Shown piece by piece: positions 1 to 11,842 of a DNA stretch of 64,000 nucleotides. The position numbers and the translations under genes are program-made. Below the pieces are notes generated by a model that made no database searches, was not told the DNA's origin, and saw nothing but the letters and a program-made list of their open reading frames with translations. The stretch is from Clonostachys chloroleuca. Its lineage: Eukaryota; Ascomycota; Sordariomycetes; Hypocreales; Bionectriaceae. Location of the stretch: assembly GCA_037952775.1 (NCBI GenBank), contig JBANAY010000001.1:4526001-4590000 (forward strand), in the 5' to 3' direction. The first letter of the stretch is position 1. The number at the start of each line of letters is the position of its first letter.

Positions 1-241
1 CTGTGTGTGTGTGGATGTGGAGGTTGGACATTTCCTCCGCCGGTGAGACGGAGGTATTACTAATTGTCTCGGTCACCCAGCCATGGGTATCAGTCCACAT
101 TCCTCAAGAATTGGAACAACCGGACATTCTCCCTTCTACACCCGGCTGATCGGTGGAAGCCCTTATTATTCTCTTCAGAACGAATGTGGGATTCCTAACA
201 CCGGGACTTAAATCCATAGAATACATCATAGATAGTTAGAG

Positions 242-249
242 TATAAATA
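242..249 (+). promoter_or_regulatory. TATA box of the first NmrA-like gene
   Basis: TATAAATA lies about 160 bp before the ATG at 405, a usual spacing for a TATA-driven fungal gene with a 5' leader of about 100 nt. Bases 1-404 hold no gene that I can see; they start with a short (TG)n run at 2-12. Confidence 0.45.
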
Positions 250-404
250 AGGTCACTGTAGGCTCCGTTATGAAGAGAGCCATCGCCAATCACTATCTCT
301 GTCCTCGATTCAGTCCGCATTGATTAATTTGGCTTCCTGTCTAAGTTCATTCGATAATCTTCCATCGAAATCACGTTCTACAAAACTCGTCAAAGTCAAT
401 CATC

Positions 405-1708
405 ATGGTTAAAATCGCAATTGCTGGCGGGGCAGGCAGTATGTTTCATATACAATAGGGGATCCATTCCCTTGCTATTCAAATCTTTTATTAACAACTT
501 TAGATGTTGGCCGAGAGATTATCGATGCTTTGGTTGCTGCTAAAAAGCATGAAATCCTAATTCTGTCTCGAAAAGTTCGTTGATTCCTCTTCCAACTTCA
601 TTCCCAGATCCCATCCTCTAACATGGTGGTTTCAGGAGGCCCCTACAACTCCAATCGCACCCGGAGTCAAATGGGCTCAAGTGTCATATGACAACGTTGA
701 CGAGTTGACACGGGCCTTGGAAGGAATAGACACTGTGCTATCCTTCATCGCTGAGCCTTACAACCCTGGTTCCGCCAAGCCATCGATTCAGCGAATCCTA
801 ATCGATGCTTCTATCAAAGCCGGCGTAAGGCGCTTTGCTCCCAGTGAGTGGGCTACGTAAGTCTTGTGCTCGTTGGCATTATTGCCATGTGCCCTTCACT
901 TATACCTTTGCTGGCCAGGTCCCATTTTGAAGGCATGCATTGGTACTCTTTCAAAAACGATACTAGGAACTACCTTGCCGAACTAAACAAAGATAAGAAG
1001 GTTGGTCAGCAGCTATCCTCATATATTTCGGAACTTCTACTTATAGGGGCTAACGCCCTCTCTGATAGGTCATTGAGTATTCGCTATTCATTCCAGGGCT
1101 TTTCACCAATTATCTCACTTTCCCTTTCCGTTCCTCCAAACACGTCGAGCTTTTCGAAATGCCAATCGACTTTTATCGCCGTCGAATACTCACCCTGGAG
1201 GGCCACGAAGATGACACGATTACCCTCACAACTACCCAAGATATGGCCAAAGTGGTTGCCCGGGCTGTTGAGTATGCAGGAGAATGGCCAGTCTTTGGTG
1301 GCATTGTCGGCTCCAATATCACCATCTCCCAGCTCATAGCCCTTGGGGAGAAGATTCGTACGTCAGTTTTCATCTCATTCGTGCCTCTTTCGCTGACAGG
1401 TTTTCTACCTAGGTGGCCCGTTCCAGATTGAAAAACTCAGCCTGGATGACCTCAAAGCCGGGGTCGTCAAGGCATCCTGGCTTCCCAAAGTCACCCATCC
1501 AGCTATCCCTGTGGAGCAGCGTGAGAGTGCTGCCGGAGCTCTCCTTACAGGCGTCCTATTGGGTATCCACAATGGTTGCTGGAAGGCTACCAACAATGCA
1601 TGGAACGAGCTACTCCCGGATATTGAGCTTTCTCGACCCCAGGATTGGTTGGTAGATGCTTGGGCCAAGATTGATGCCGGTGCCCAGAGTGTCCACATTG
1701 ACGAATAA
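405..1708 (+). CDS. NmrA-like / isoflavone-reductase-like NAD(P)-binding protein
   Basis: Predicted 330-residue member of the NmrA-like, isoflavone-reductase-type atypical short-chain dehydrogenases. These are cytosolic Rossmann-fold proteins that reduce small molecules or sense NADP. I read six exons: 405-438, 504-574, 636-856, 919-1000, 1069-1357 and 1413-1708. All junctions keep frame and introns are 55-68 nt; two donors (GTTCGT, GTTGGT) are atypical. The N terminus MVKIAIAGGAGNVG is the glycine-rich dinucleotide motif, assembled across intron 1. Further family signs are the RFAPSEW strand, the later IPGLFTNYL segment and a C-terminal substrate cap. Length is normal for the family. The substrate is unknown. 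It lies tail to tail with a second NmrA-like gene of a different subgroup. Confidence 0.88.
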
Positions 1709-1921
1709 AATGCTAGTTTTAAGAATTTCTGGATCGTATAGATGTAGAATATTAGGGCCTATTTCATATAGACGCCTATAGCATCAGAGAAGCATGAGCA
1801 TTTAACTCGCTCGAGGGAGAGGGAGGAACTACAACATCTTGTCTGCTATTTATGAATCGCGAATAGGAAATAGAAGCTTAAAATTGTCATTCATAGTAAT
1901 ACATCTGCTATTGCGTGATAA

Positions 1922-2875
1922 TTACGGTTGAGGGAAAAGGCCCTTGTACTTGAGCAAAGCCTCTTGAAACGGCACAGGCTTTCGGCCAGTCAACTTCTCA
2001 ACTGTATCGCTCGTCTCGCTCATAAACCCACGAGCCACCATTTCACCACAGCACAATAAGTCTCCCATGCAGAGCTTCATAGGAAGCTTGGAAAAGTCAC
2101 CCGTGAAATCATCCGGCAGACCTTTCTCGTGCCACCACTGCTTCAACTCCTCATCCGGCAAGTCGACAAAGGTAGCCTTGTAGCCGGTCTGGGAGCAGAT
2201 CCAGTCGAAGACGGTCTCGTTCGTCACTGCCTCGGGGCCAGTCACGTCGTATACCTTGTTAGGCTCGCCCTTTCCGAGGAGCAGAGCAGCGAACACGCGG
2301 CTGCAGTCCTCTCGGGCAACGTAGGCGCCGGCAACGCCGTGGGTGTTTGTGAGCCACCGGTCACCGCTGAACTTCCAAGAGGGAGCAAACAGTGTGGGGA
2401 TATTATCGGCGTAGAGGTAGTTTCTCTGGATATTGTAGTCCAGACCAGAGGCGTAGATGATTTGCTCGATAGCATGGTGGTCACGGGGCAGGAATGGAAT
2501 ATCCTCCTCTTTCTCGGCCTGGATACCTGCTCCAACAAAGGAGGTGTAGCAGACCCGCTTCACGCCCATCTCCTTGGCCACATTGACAATATTCCGGGCT
2601 TGTTGGCGGCGGCCTTCACCAAATAACCAGGTGGAGATGAAAGCTACTGCTTCCGCGCCCTCGAATGCTATCTTGAGGCTTTCGAGGTCGTCATAGCTGG
2701 CCTCGAGGACCTTGATGCCCTTTGCTCGCCATTCCTCAACAGTCTGGGGATCTAGGATGGATAGCTTATAGGATGTGAGCACCAGCTCATCCCCGGGCTT
2801 GAGAATCTCCACGGCATACTGGGCAGCAACACTGCCCAGATTTCCGTCAATGCCTGTGAGGACAAACTTGGTCAT
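1922..2875 (-). CDS. NmrA-like quinone-oxidoreductase-type protein
   Basis: Single-exon gene for 317 residues. The N terminus MTKFVLTGIDGNLGSVAAQY carries a TGxxGxLG dinucleotide-binding motif of the NmrA/QorB branch (atypical SDR subgroup a5). A strand with VAFISTW and the CYTSFVGAG segment, where SDRs place their active-site Ser, follow near residues 75 and 120. It probably reduces a quinone or similar small molecule with NAD(P)H; the substrate cannot be read from sequence. It converges on the other NmrA-like gene with about 210 bp between the stops. The two proteins are different subgroups, so recent tandem duplication is unlikely. A reverse TATAAATA and a dyad element lie just upstream. 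Confidence 0.9.
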   Translation of the reverse strand: MTKFVLTGIDGNLGSVAAQYAVEILKPGDELVLTSYKLSILDPQTVEEWRAKGIKVLEASYDDLESLKIAFEGAEAVAFISTWLFGEGRRQQARNIVNVAKEMGVKRVCYTSFVGAGIQAEKEEDIPFLPRDHHAIEQIIYASGLDYNIQRNYLYADNIPTLFAPSWKFSGDRWLTNTHGVAGAYVAREDCSRVFAALLLGKGEPNKVYDVTGPEAVTNETVFDWICSQTGYKATFVDLPDEELKQWWHEKGLPDDFTGDFSKLPMKLCMGDLLCCGEMVARGFMSETSDTVEKLTGRKPVPFQEALLKYKGLFPQP

Positions 2876-2988
2876 TGTGAGTATAATATAGTATAATACA
2901 AAGAGACGTAATAAGGTGATAATATATCAAGAGTATACAGTGTTGAATACGTAGCCAGCACTCCCTTCATCTTCAATAAGGCAACCGC

Positions 2989-2996
2989 TATTTATA
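2989..2996 (-). promoter_or_regulatory. TATA box of the second NmrA-like gene
   Basis: On the minus strand this reads TATAAATA, about 115 bp before the ATG at 2875, a usual position for a TATA element in this window. Confidence 0.4.
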
Positions 2997-3019
2997 CTTC
3001 CCGACAGGACGGATATCTC

Positions 3020-3038
3020 CCGTATGCCGGGAATACGG
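3020..3038. promoter_or_regulatory. Dyad CCGTAT...ATACGG, possible Zn2Cys6 site
   Basis: A 19-bp imperfect palindrome has perfect 6-bp arms (CCGTAT and ATACGG) around a CCGG-containing centre, about 25 bp upstream of the minus-strand TATA box. CCG/CGG dyads are the classic targets of fungal binuclear-cluster activators. The role is inferred from sequence and position. The rest of 2997-3624 holds no gene that I can support. Confidence 0.3.
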
Positions 3039-3624
3039 AAGTGTACTCAGTTACGTACAGCTTCAGTTTCCAGCATTAGCCTTCTCGCATAGAAGACCTG
3101 TCAGGCCACGGCGTGGGGTGATGGAACTCCACAGTGCCGCTTGAGCATCCGTCTTTTCTTGGATAAACGGGGCTGGGATCCACGGCGACCCGGCCACATG
3201 CTCTGCCCATCATGCGTCTTAGGCGGCGCCAGCTATAAGCAGTATGACAAACCATCCACCGTTTTATCGGGTATCCCACCTTATGCCGAGTGGAGATATT
3301 CATGGAAGAGACCGGGCATGCCTGGAAGAGTGGAGGAGGCAACAAGACGGTGAGATCATGGACACTGGTCAAGATGAGCATTCCAAGCATGTTTACTGGT
3401 TCATTTCAGTATGCTACTCCATGGTATTATTATTATGTATAAGTGCTGTTATTCCATATACTTCGTTGACAGATTCAATCTGTTTCATCCATGAAGCCCT
3501 CCCGAGGGCCCTCATCCGTGATCTGTTTCGCCTGCTTCCGGTGGGTTACATCCGGCTTAGACTTGGTGCCCTTCCGGCCGGTAGTTCTCATCCGTCTCGT
3601 ATTTATACTCGTTTCCGGCAGTTC

Positions 3625-4997
3625 TCACCCGTCCCTCGTCTGAACTACCGACTTCTTGACCGTGATACTCCACGGATTCGCCGATCGTGGTGTTTTTGTC
3701 CCGGCAAGATCAGACTGGCTGCTGTTCCAATCGTCCACACGCGCATCTGAAATCTCGGATCCATTGTCCTTCGCCTTCTGGCCCTCAAGATCGAGTCTAC
3801 TGTCATTGGTGTCCTCGCCGTCGTCGTGCTCGATGACCGTCGTGTTGCCCATGCGCTTGTCGGCGCGATCTCCCAACTCAAATATGTCAGTGGTTGCGTT
3901 TTTGCCGCTGCCGGTCCGATGCCACTGTCGGCCGGATGTATCGCCTGCCTGGGCAGATGATCCTCCGCCCAAGAAGACGCGAAGCAGTGGTCGGAGGGTG
4001 GCGAAACCTGCTGCACTGATACCGAGGCCGGTTTCGACGGTTGACCAGATGGCGACGTCCGAGGTGGAGTAGAGGAAGTCGTCGATATCGGTCAGTGTAT
4101 GGAGATAGGGCAGCCGGACAATAGTAGCACTCGATGCACTGTTTATGCAAGTTAGCCCGTGGTGTACTTGAAAAGGCAGGCCATCTCATTCAAGAGAATG
4201 CGAGATAAAAAGGGAGTTGTAGGAGTTCTTACATGGCACCAGCTGCCAAAATCATAATGACAGAGACCTTGACTCTAGTGTTCATTTGGAGATTCCATAC
4301 CATGAACACAGGGAGAATGCTCAGAGTCCAATCTGTGATACAGCTGATTATAGAGTATCCGTAGAACGCGCCGGGAACGATCGTGGCGTCCAAGCAGCTC
4401 CCCGCGGGAGGGTCGGCAGTGTATCGGAGCCAGAATAGCGAGGTAGGTCGGCACTGCAGAATGAACAGCAAGAAGAAGAACAAACTGTAGACTTCTGTGA
4501 TTCCCGTCACGATCCAAATGGCGATGACATGTACCCGCTCAACACATATCCGTAACAGAAAGATGGCAATGCTGGCTTTGATGAACATGTTGGTCAATAC
4601 GTAAAGCGGCTCGCAGGTCCACCACATCTATGTGCCAGCATGTTAGCTCACGTATGAGGCGTCAGATGCCTGCCCGTCCTCACCTGCATAGCTTTGGAGA
4701 AGTCTTCAGTGGAGAGCTTCGAGTTGTGCTGGCCGGTGCCATAGTGGACACCGGTAATTTCATATACGCTGAAGATAATGAAGAGGATCTAGACGTTCGC
4801 TGTTAATGGAAGCTGGTATAGAGTGTTGAGGTAGGGGGGAGGCGGACTTGGGCAGCGACTGCAAGCCAGTCATCTACAGAAAAGGCTTTTATGACCCATC
4901 CTCGGCAGTAAACGCGAAGTATAGAAGCAAATGTCGTAAGAGATAGAAAGAAAATAGCAACACCCGTAATTTGATCTCCGCGGCTTTCGGGGGCCAT
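3625..4997 (-). CDS. SAT4/rhodopsin-type fungal integral membrane protein
   Basis: Seven-helix membrane protein of the fungal rhodopsin/SAT4 family, which includes PTH11-like receptors; it lacks a visible CFEM domain. Four exons fit: the first runs from the ATG at 4997 to 4848; the second covers roughly 4680-4785 and encodes a VYEITGVHYGTG segment; the third ends near 4229; the last ends at 3625. The family's DDWLAVAAQ after helix 2, a WWTCEPLY segment before helix 3, Cys-rich extracellular loops and LPVFMVWNLQM at the loop to helix 6 are visible. The last exon has the short YLHTLTDIDDFLYSTSDVAIWSTVETGLG block and then a hydrophilic acidic tail. The first donor (GTCCGC) is unusual. The tail might extend past 3625 by another small intron. 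It could be a surface sensor; the ligand is unknown. Confidence 0.8.
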
Positions 4998-7679
4998 GAT
5001 GATGCAGCTGGGCTGAGATCACACTTTAGATTTGCGAAAGAATGGGGCAGCTCGCAGAATCAAATATAATATATATTTATGTGGAGGGAAACAAGATAGA
5101 CGGATCATCAAGAAGAAGAGCCACGAATACAAGGGAGGCAGGCCCGCCTTATGAGGGCATGAGAATGAAACCGAGGCAAATGGTCCTAGTTAGAGCAAGC
5201 AGGCGAGAATGACATTCAGTGGCTACGCTCGTTTGGCCACTACCGCAATTACTGCCGTGAAAACTGCGATCCATTGACCAGGACGGGCAAAGCTCCGGGA
5301 GGGCATCTTCAGGAGATGGTGCTAGTGCTAAGTAGCTAGGAAAATGGTCGTCTAGGCTCTCAAATGGCCTAGTGTTCCGACGTGGTTTCACGAGTCCCTC
5401 CACTTGGTTTGGTTCAAGATCCAGGTTCAATCTTTCAGGGACGAACTCGTGTGGAGATTATGCTGCCAAGATGCTTCTCGCATGTAGATCAAGGAGTTAC
5501 GGAGCGTCGTTTTGGGCGATGGGCTCTTCGCGATTCCAATACGGATCTAGATCTGTCTTGATGGGGATAAACGACCGGGATGCTAATGCCACCCCGGCTG
5601 CCGATCGAATCTCCAGATCGCCAGCGAGATTGGAAAACGTAAAGAAATAAGGGTTATTTAACCGAGCCGTGGACTCAATCCAGATGGTTGGGTCACATCT
5701 TGATGTGTGGGCTGGCACCTTTGGCCAGATGAATTTGTCCGTCCTATGCTTACAGCTTGATACCGCGTGCACCCGTAGTAAATCTCAGCTCCAGAAATAC
5801 ATCTACGTAAAGATCCAGCGGGTCTCAAATGCCCAGCCCCCGGCACTTCACACATTCTACCTCCACCAACTCTAATGATCCATCACACCACGTTTTACCA
5901 CGTGTTGGCGGGCCTGACAGGATGGCTGGCTGAACGAGGGCCGAGCACGCCACGCTTTGAATCATGTCTTCAAACTAGGAAGCTCTTGCGGGGATTTTTG
6001 GCCTCCAAACTGGAAGATCTCATTGCGACTGACAATCACTGACTGCGTGGTTGTCCCTGGTAAACTCATGATAGGGGTGGCGGCTGGCGGAAAGCCGGCC
6101 ACGAGCCGAGGTCACCGGTCCAAGTAGGGCACACGACACCACTCGCAAGCTCACACCATTGGCTGGAGGAGATTTCTCAAACGCACCGAGCGAGTCATGT
6201 CAAAATGTGGGGGGGCATGTTTAGCCTCACTACAGACAGTGAGGCACCAGTCGGAGGTACTAGCAAGCTACTCCGTTGGTCACGTAGTCTGCTGAAACCA
6301 AGTTGGTGGAGAAATGTACCTTGGAGGGGATGGCCCGGAGATCATTATTCGGGCCGGGGAGGAAAGTGTTTGGTTGATGCTAATGGTGTTGGACTGGTGC
6401 GGTCCCTGAACCCTTTTGGGGGACTAGCATTGATTCGCGAAGCCATCAACACAAACTCAGGTCTGCCAAATGCGTCTAAAATGGGTGCCTACTTCTTTCT
6501 AGCATTCAGATCTCTTTGATCACCTTGCTTGTGGTGGTTACTTTTGCATATAGAAGGAAGCATCTGATAAATCACAAGCTAGTATACCCATTTGTGTTTG
6601 CCACGAATCAAAAATTTGATCACAAGACAAAACTTAGTACTCATTGGAGAAACAATCAATGAGGCATAGATCTGATATCGCCACAACATCAATAGTCACT
6701 AAAAGCGTGGATTCGGTGGCAGGGACAGCAGATTCAGTTCTCCACTCATTCTCACCCTGTGAGTAATAGAAACCGGAGTTTCGGAATTTAACTCCTTTAA
6801 AATTTTCCAATTTCTCTCTCCTCTTGGCGGTCCTAAAAACCGCTTCAGGGACACTAAAAAAAACAATAGGTGGAAAATTAGCGACAAAACAGATGCAAAA
6901 ATGACTCAGCTAAACATTTGGGATCGGGATGTCGGCAAGTTTAGAGCTATTTCAGTCTGGTATCCCCAATGTGAAGTCACAAAAAGAGTCAAGATCTACT
7001 CTTCCCCTTCTAATATAAAGAAGAAATCTGCTTATCATAGTCCGTCCGAATTGGGAATACGGAGTTGGAGTAGCCAGTTACAAAACACCAAGAGAGAATG
7101 TGTGTGTTTGCTTGTCAACCAATATGTAACGTAGCATGCGAATCCATGTTTTTATATCGCAACATAAAACCAGTTTATGCAACTAATGATTTGAGACGAG
7201 AGGGACGATCAGATGTGTCAACCAACGAGCTAGAAGGAAGGAACGATCAAGAATCGTCTAAAGATGCGGGCTAATTCCACTTCTGAGCTGCAACTAGCAC
7301 AAACACGATGGTAGTTCTGTCTAGATGTCGATCCCCGAGGCTAAACTACCGCACGGGTGGAACCCGACTCAATTTATATCACTGAATGTACTGGTATTCT
7401 ATATACTGGGACGACGCCTGTGTCTATGTGATTTGATGCTAGAATGCTCTAATTTACTCCGTCATCCACTGTGTCTGTACAACCTGAGATATTCAGGGCA
7501 TGGATTGTTTCTCCATGCTATGCTCCTCCAGAACGATCAGACCGTCTGTCAAAAGTGTCTTCTTCTGCTGGTCTATGGTATTTTCCCTTCGGAATCCTTT
7601 CCAATCCAATAATGTCGAACTAACAAGTTATGCAATGCTATTTCCCTAATATGAACAAATGACGCCCTTCGTGACTCAT
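4998..7679. other. Intergenic stretch without a supported gene
   Basis: About 2.7 kb between the SAT4-type gene and the secreted-protein gene. All open frames are under about 105 codons, overlap each other on both strands and show no family motifs, signal peptides or convincing splice sites. I see no tRNA, long terminal repeat or transposase remnant. Confidence 0.5.
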
Positions 7680-8535
7680 TCAAAACGTTAGATATACAAG
7701 AATTGTCGATAATCCACACAATGCAGTAAGTGATATGGGAAGCTGTCTGGCCGCTTTGGACTCAGTCTTGGAGGTGGCGGAGGGAGTAGCTGCCACGGTG
7801 CTTGTGGTTCCCAGCTTATCTAGGTTCACTCTGCCACACATCTCCTCTTCAGTTAATTCCCTCGATGAGAGGGTGTCGTTTGGTATCAACGTCGTGTTTG
7901 ATGTCAACGTCACGTATGCGCACTTCCACTGGTCAGTACTTGAGTTCATAACGAAGAGTGTCCTTGCCCAAGTGGAGCAGTACTTACTTGATCGACCTGC
8001 TCGAATACGCCGCTGTTGTTTCTATAGTCCTGGATCTGAAGAGCAAAGGTCACGTTGAGCCCCTCTAGACTCGCAATTGCTGTTTGATTCGTAGGATCCG
8101 TCAATCGCTCAGTCATATCCATTGGGACATGGCAGCTCATGCCGTTGCCAAAGCCCCTCCACCACTGCATCCGCTTCAACGAGCCCGACTTGAAGTCCGG
8201 ATTCTCCCCCACGGGTCGTCGTTGAAATACATGTCGATGAGGAAAGCATCCCCGGTCGAAACGGTAGTCAAGTTGACAAAGTCGAAGCGGATCGAGCCGC
8301 CCGTGATGGGGAAGTAGGAGCGCGTCACGTTAGTCGGCACCGGCTTATGCATGCAGGACGCCTCCGCGTTGACGAACCCCTTCTGGACCTCGCCATTCTT
8401 GACCAGGTACTGATCGCCGATGTCCGTCGTCCAGCGCGGCGGACTGGCGAGGTCCATGTAGGCCGGGACGGTCCATGCCAGCGCCGAGGGGACGAGCAGC
8501 AGCGGCAGTACGGTGGCCGGCAACATGGCGAGCAC
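7680..8535 (-). CDS. Small secreted, probably GPI-anchored glycoprotein (frame break)
   Basis: Predicted secreted cell-surface protein of about 260 residues. It starts MLAMLPATVLPLLLVPSALA, a clear signal peptide, and ends in a hydrophobic tail (LCGLSTILVYLTF) after a Ser/Thr-rich stretch, as for a GPI anchor. Many NxS/T sites and four or more cysteines are present. A 59-nt intron (7929-7987, donor GTAAGT) joins the QVDQ segment to WKCAYVTL. Near 8206-8210 the frame breaks in a run of five C (five G on the coding strand). One more base would join the two halves as DDPWGENPDF, so this is a one-base deletion or a base-calling error. The layout resembles the copper-binding BIM1/X325-type surface proteins, but the usual N-terminal His after the signal peptide is absent. 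Function is not assigned. Confidence 0.6.
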
Positions 8536-9991
8536 TCAGCGACGCATCGGCGGCGGCGCTCACAGCTCAGAGAAGGTTGAACATCTGTCTTTGCGTGGAA
8601 ATGCACAGAGGCGAGGCGGCTTGGGATGGCGGCGGAGGCTGCATTTTTGGTCAGATGGTAGGGTTGCACTAAGGCAAGGGTTTAATTGCATGCCCAGCCC
8701 ATCCTTCACGCAAGATTACGTAGGTAATTTCGCTGGTAGCCTACCACATTACACGGACGGTGCCACGAGAGGGTCTGCAGCCGAATCGGCCCCAGAATCA
8801 GGGGTCTTTTCCACCCAGCGGTTCAAACCCGAGTCATTTCCAGCGCTAGCCGCTGTCAGTCCTGAGGGAATAGAGAGGGAATGACGTTGCGGTGGGGGGG
8901 ACGTGTCTCGACAGGGGGTGAAATCTCTTATACCTTATCGCCGCCGCTCGAGACAGCTGGAACAACACTCTGCTTCCTTCATCCACGGGCGTTCATCCAG
9001 AGTCTGGAAACCTCTGGGCTTCTTCAGTAGGACCTTCAGTAGGACCGAACCAGAGAAGAAACTTCAGCATGGGCTTCCGACCACTGAATTCTAAAGGCGC
9101 CACCTCCAGCCCCGGTTAGAGCGGCGTGTACGGACGGTGTTGAGGAGGCTTGCTTATTATTACATGGTGTTCCAACACGCGGCAGCCTTGTCAACAGCCC
9201 CTGGTTTGACAATTCCCTCGGATTTCTGACATGTCGACCCAACCTTGAACACGGAATTTGCCAGTGGCTATCCCAGCCGCACTTCGTCCAACGAGACCGG
9301 CCGCGACGGTGACAAATGAGCGCCGACTTTGCCAAGATGGCACCCATCATTAGGCTTAGCTTGGGCTTAGGTCGGGCGCCGCCTGCTTACGAAGAGCGGT
9401 AGAACATTTCCTCGATCAAAATGTCTCAGAAATGAAGCACGTAGAGGGGCTATGCCCCGCCTTTTGAAGGAGAAGCAAATGCTGACGAAATGTCATCCCG
9501 TCATCAATCTTCCGCAGCTTGGGTCGTACCCCCACGGATCCATCTTCTGCCCTTCTATCTCTGATTCGTTCACTCAACATTTTTCTTGCCGTTTCACTTC
9601 ATGGAGCCACATCAGTACCTCAGTTGACTCGGGTCCTCACACTCCGTAGGTTCAATGATGGGTTATAGGGTAGATCATATCTCCGAAGAAGATAAGCCAG
9701 TTGACGGTGATCTCATGACTTGCCAAACACCGTACAATTGAAGTAGAACATATTGAATAGGTATATGGGCATGTAAAATCCGAAAGGTTTGGCTTCATAT
9801 TTCGGGTCTTATTCAAAGAAGCCTTTGCGGTTGGATTACCTTTGGGCTACAGATTCATACATAAGATCTAGAAGGCAGAAGGTGCAGTACGCCATTAATC
9901 GAGATCATGTTCTTATGAAGTGGACAGTCGAAGGTCATTTATTTCACCAAGTTGAGTAAAACGTCTTAAAAATTTGAGCCAAGGTAAGAAC
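8536..9991. other. Intergenic stretch without a supported gene
   Basis: No coding region is supported. A 12-bp direct duplication of CTTCAGTAGGAC lies near 9023-9046. The leftmost part is probably promoter and leader for the secreted-protein gene. Confidence 0.45.
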
Positions 9992-11244
9992 TTATCTCAA
10001 TTCAGTTGCAGCAATGATATGAGAGCGTTCGCGATATCTTTTTGCAAACCCCGGATCGTTGATATCTCGTTGATCTTCCACGGTCTTGATCCCGCTATCT
10101 TGAAGTTCTTCCTTGATCGTATTAAATAATATCTGATCAGCATGGCGGTCTTCAAAAACCCCGCCAGGGGTGGAAAGCATGCTGACTCCCCCAGAGGAAT
10201 CCAAACCTGAGTCTTCTCTGGTGTCTTGGTGCCCCTTAGCTTCTTGGCTATGAACCTGCCTATTTCCGCACTCTCTTCCTCCGATGTACGCATAAGAGTT
10301 GTTAGACTGTTGTGTTCATACAAATTACGCTCACGGTATTTTTCGGGAATATCAGCTTTCGGCCCAAAGTTGGACATATCCAAGGCCCCTAGTGATATGA
10401 TCGTGGGTATCTCGGCTTGGATTGCTGCATCAAAGCGCTCAGGGGCTGCAGCCATGATGCCTCCTGTCACCAGGTCACACACCTCGGTAGTCGTGAGATC
10501 CAGGACTGCATCAAGCTGGCCTTCGGTGACTAGCCTTTCCATCGATTTACCCCCATGGCCCGTGGCATGAAAGATGTAAGTCTCGATTTGCTGAGATGAA
10601 TCTAAATGCTTCTTGATGGCGTTTACCGCTGGAGTCGTGACGCCAAACATGGTGATGCCAACACGCTTTTTGAGGTTGGCTTCAGATTGTGGTAGTAGTT
10701 CGCTGCGGGCTTTATACGCCGCCGCCATCCCTGAGATACTTCCCGCAGCGTTTGTTAGGATCCCAGCGAGAAGGCGATTCAACCCGGCAACATCCACTAC
10801 CGAATACATGAGCGTCACATCCGACTCGCCAACAAGGACGCTGGTATCTCCGCTGGCTACCGTAGACACAACGAGCTTGGGGAACCCAATTGGCAAGGCA
10901 CTTCTGAACGCCTTGGAGGCCAACACCGTGCCTCCCGAGCCGCCCGCGGCAACGACCCCATGAAGTGACTGTTCCTTGTAGAGTTCTTCCAGAAGGCCAG
11001 CTGCGCACTGAGCCATGAATGAAATCAGCTCAGAACGCGGCATTTGAGAGGTATCGGCCCCCTTGCCATAGTCCTTTATCAAGCTGGATCGAGAGACATC
11101 GATCTCTTCATGCTCGCAATCCCGCCATCCAACATCAACTAAACGAGTCGTACCGCCCCTGTTGCGTCCTCGGATGGCATTCTTGAGGAATACAAGCTCC
11201 TCAAGCTTGGTGTCGCATGTCCCAAGGACGGCCACGGCAGTCAT
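9992..11244 (-). CDS. Tm-1-like / UPF0261 ATP-binding domain protein (frame break near C terminus)
   Basis: About 417 residues, homologous to the N-terminal ATP-binding half of tomato Tm-1 and to bacterial UPF0261 proteins. The N terminus MTAVAVLGTCDTKLEEL is the family start; an in-frame Met at 11364 would add 40 unconserved residues, so I prefer 11244. The glycine-rich AAGGSGGTVLAS loop, the VASGDTS block, the FHATGHGGKSMERL motif and the LDLTTTEV segment are all present. Near 10188-10192, in a run of five C, the frame slips: the unshifted frame degenerates, while the other frame gives the expected PGGVFEDRHAD ending and stops at 9992. One extra base would restore it. Divergent from the TIM-barrel partner gene. 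The biochemical role in fungi is not known to me. Confidence 0.85.
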
Positions 11245-11842
11245 TTCGGAATTGGCCGACTTGAATACTGTATTGGCAGTCTGGCCTGTGATTCGTGGCG
11301 ACAAGCGGAATGGGTAAAAAGGAATGTAATTTATCCCCTCTTCATACTGTCTTGTTATTACCAAACAGTGCCGGCTAGCGTCGCAGATATCACGTCACCA
11401 TGCAGCAATTCGTCTGAGCTGACCACCTTGTGTCCTTCAATCAATGAGAATTGCAAATGAACCCAGCATTTCAAGAAATATAGATATAATACTTCGCTTG
11501 ATTGCCAACATACCGAAAGCTTCTAGGGGATGGGTTGATTAGACTTGCGTTGTTTCTTACGTTTCATTATAATCACAGCAAGGGATCTTGACGCCAGCGG
11601 GATACTTTGTGCAAGATGATAATGTTTTTGAAGAAATGGTTGCAATATTTGAGCGAACTATGGTACTCGTCACTATTCAACTAGACAGGAGATTGATGGA
11701 GATAATAGGCGAAGATGTTGCCGTTGTCATGAGATTTGATTACAATGGAACCCCACAGCTACATGTATTTACACGTCATTCCCCTCACCTCTGTCCGGCC
11801 AAGCTTCTTCATCTTTGGCCGTAGTGTGTCGGATACATAAAC
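11245..11842. promoter_or_regulatory. Shared divergent promoter region of the Tm-1-like and TIM-barrel genes
   Basis: About 600 bp separates the two head-to-head starts. It holds no convincing exon; an open frame at 11588-11824 shows no family features. If both genes respond together, shared elements should be here; I could not pick a specific one. Confidence 0.4.

Noticed and set aside
3244..3750. 168-codon plus-strand frame overlapping the SAT4-type gene end
   Set aside because: Overlaps the opposite coding exon and has no recognisable domain.
9023..9046. 12-bp tandem duplication as a regulatory element
   Set aside because: Only two copies with no other support; likely a slippage product.
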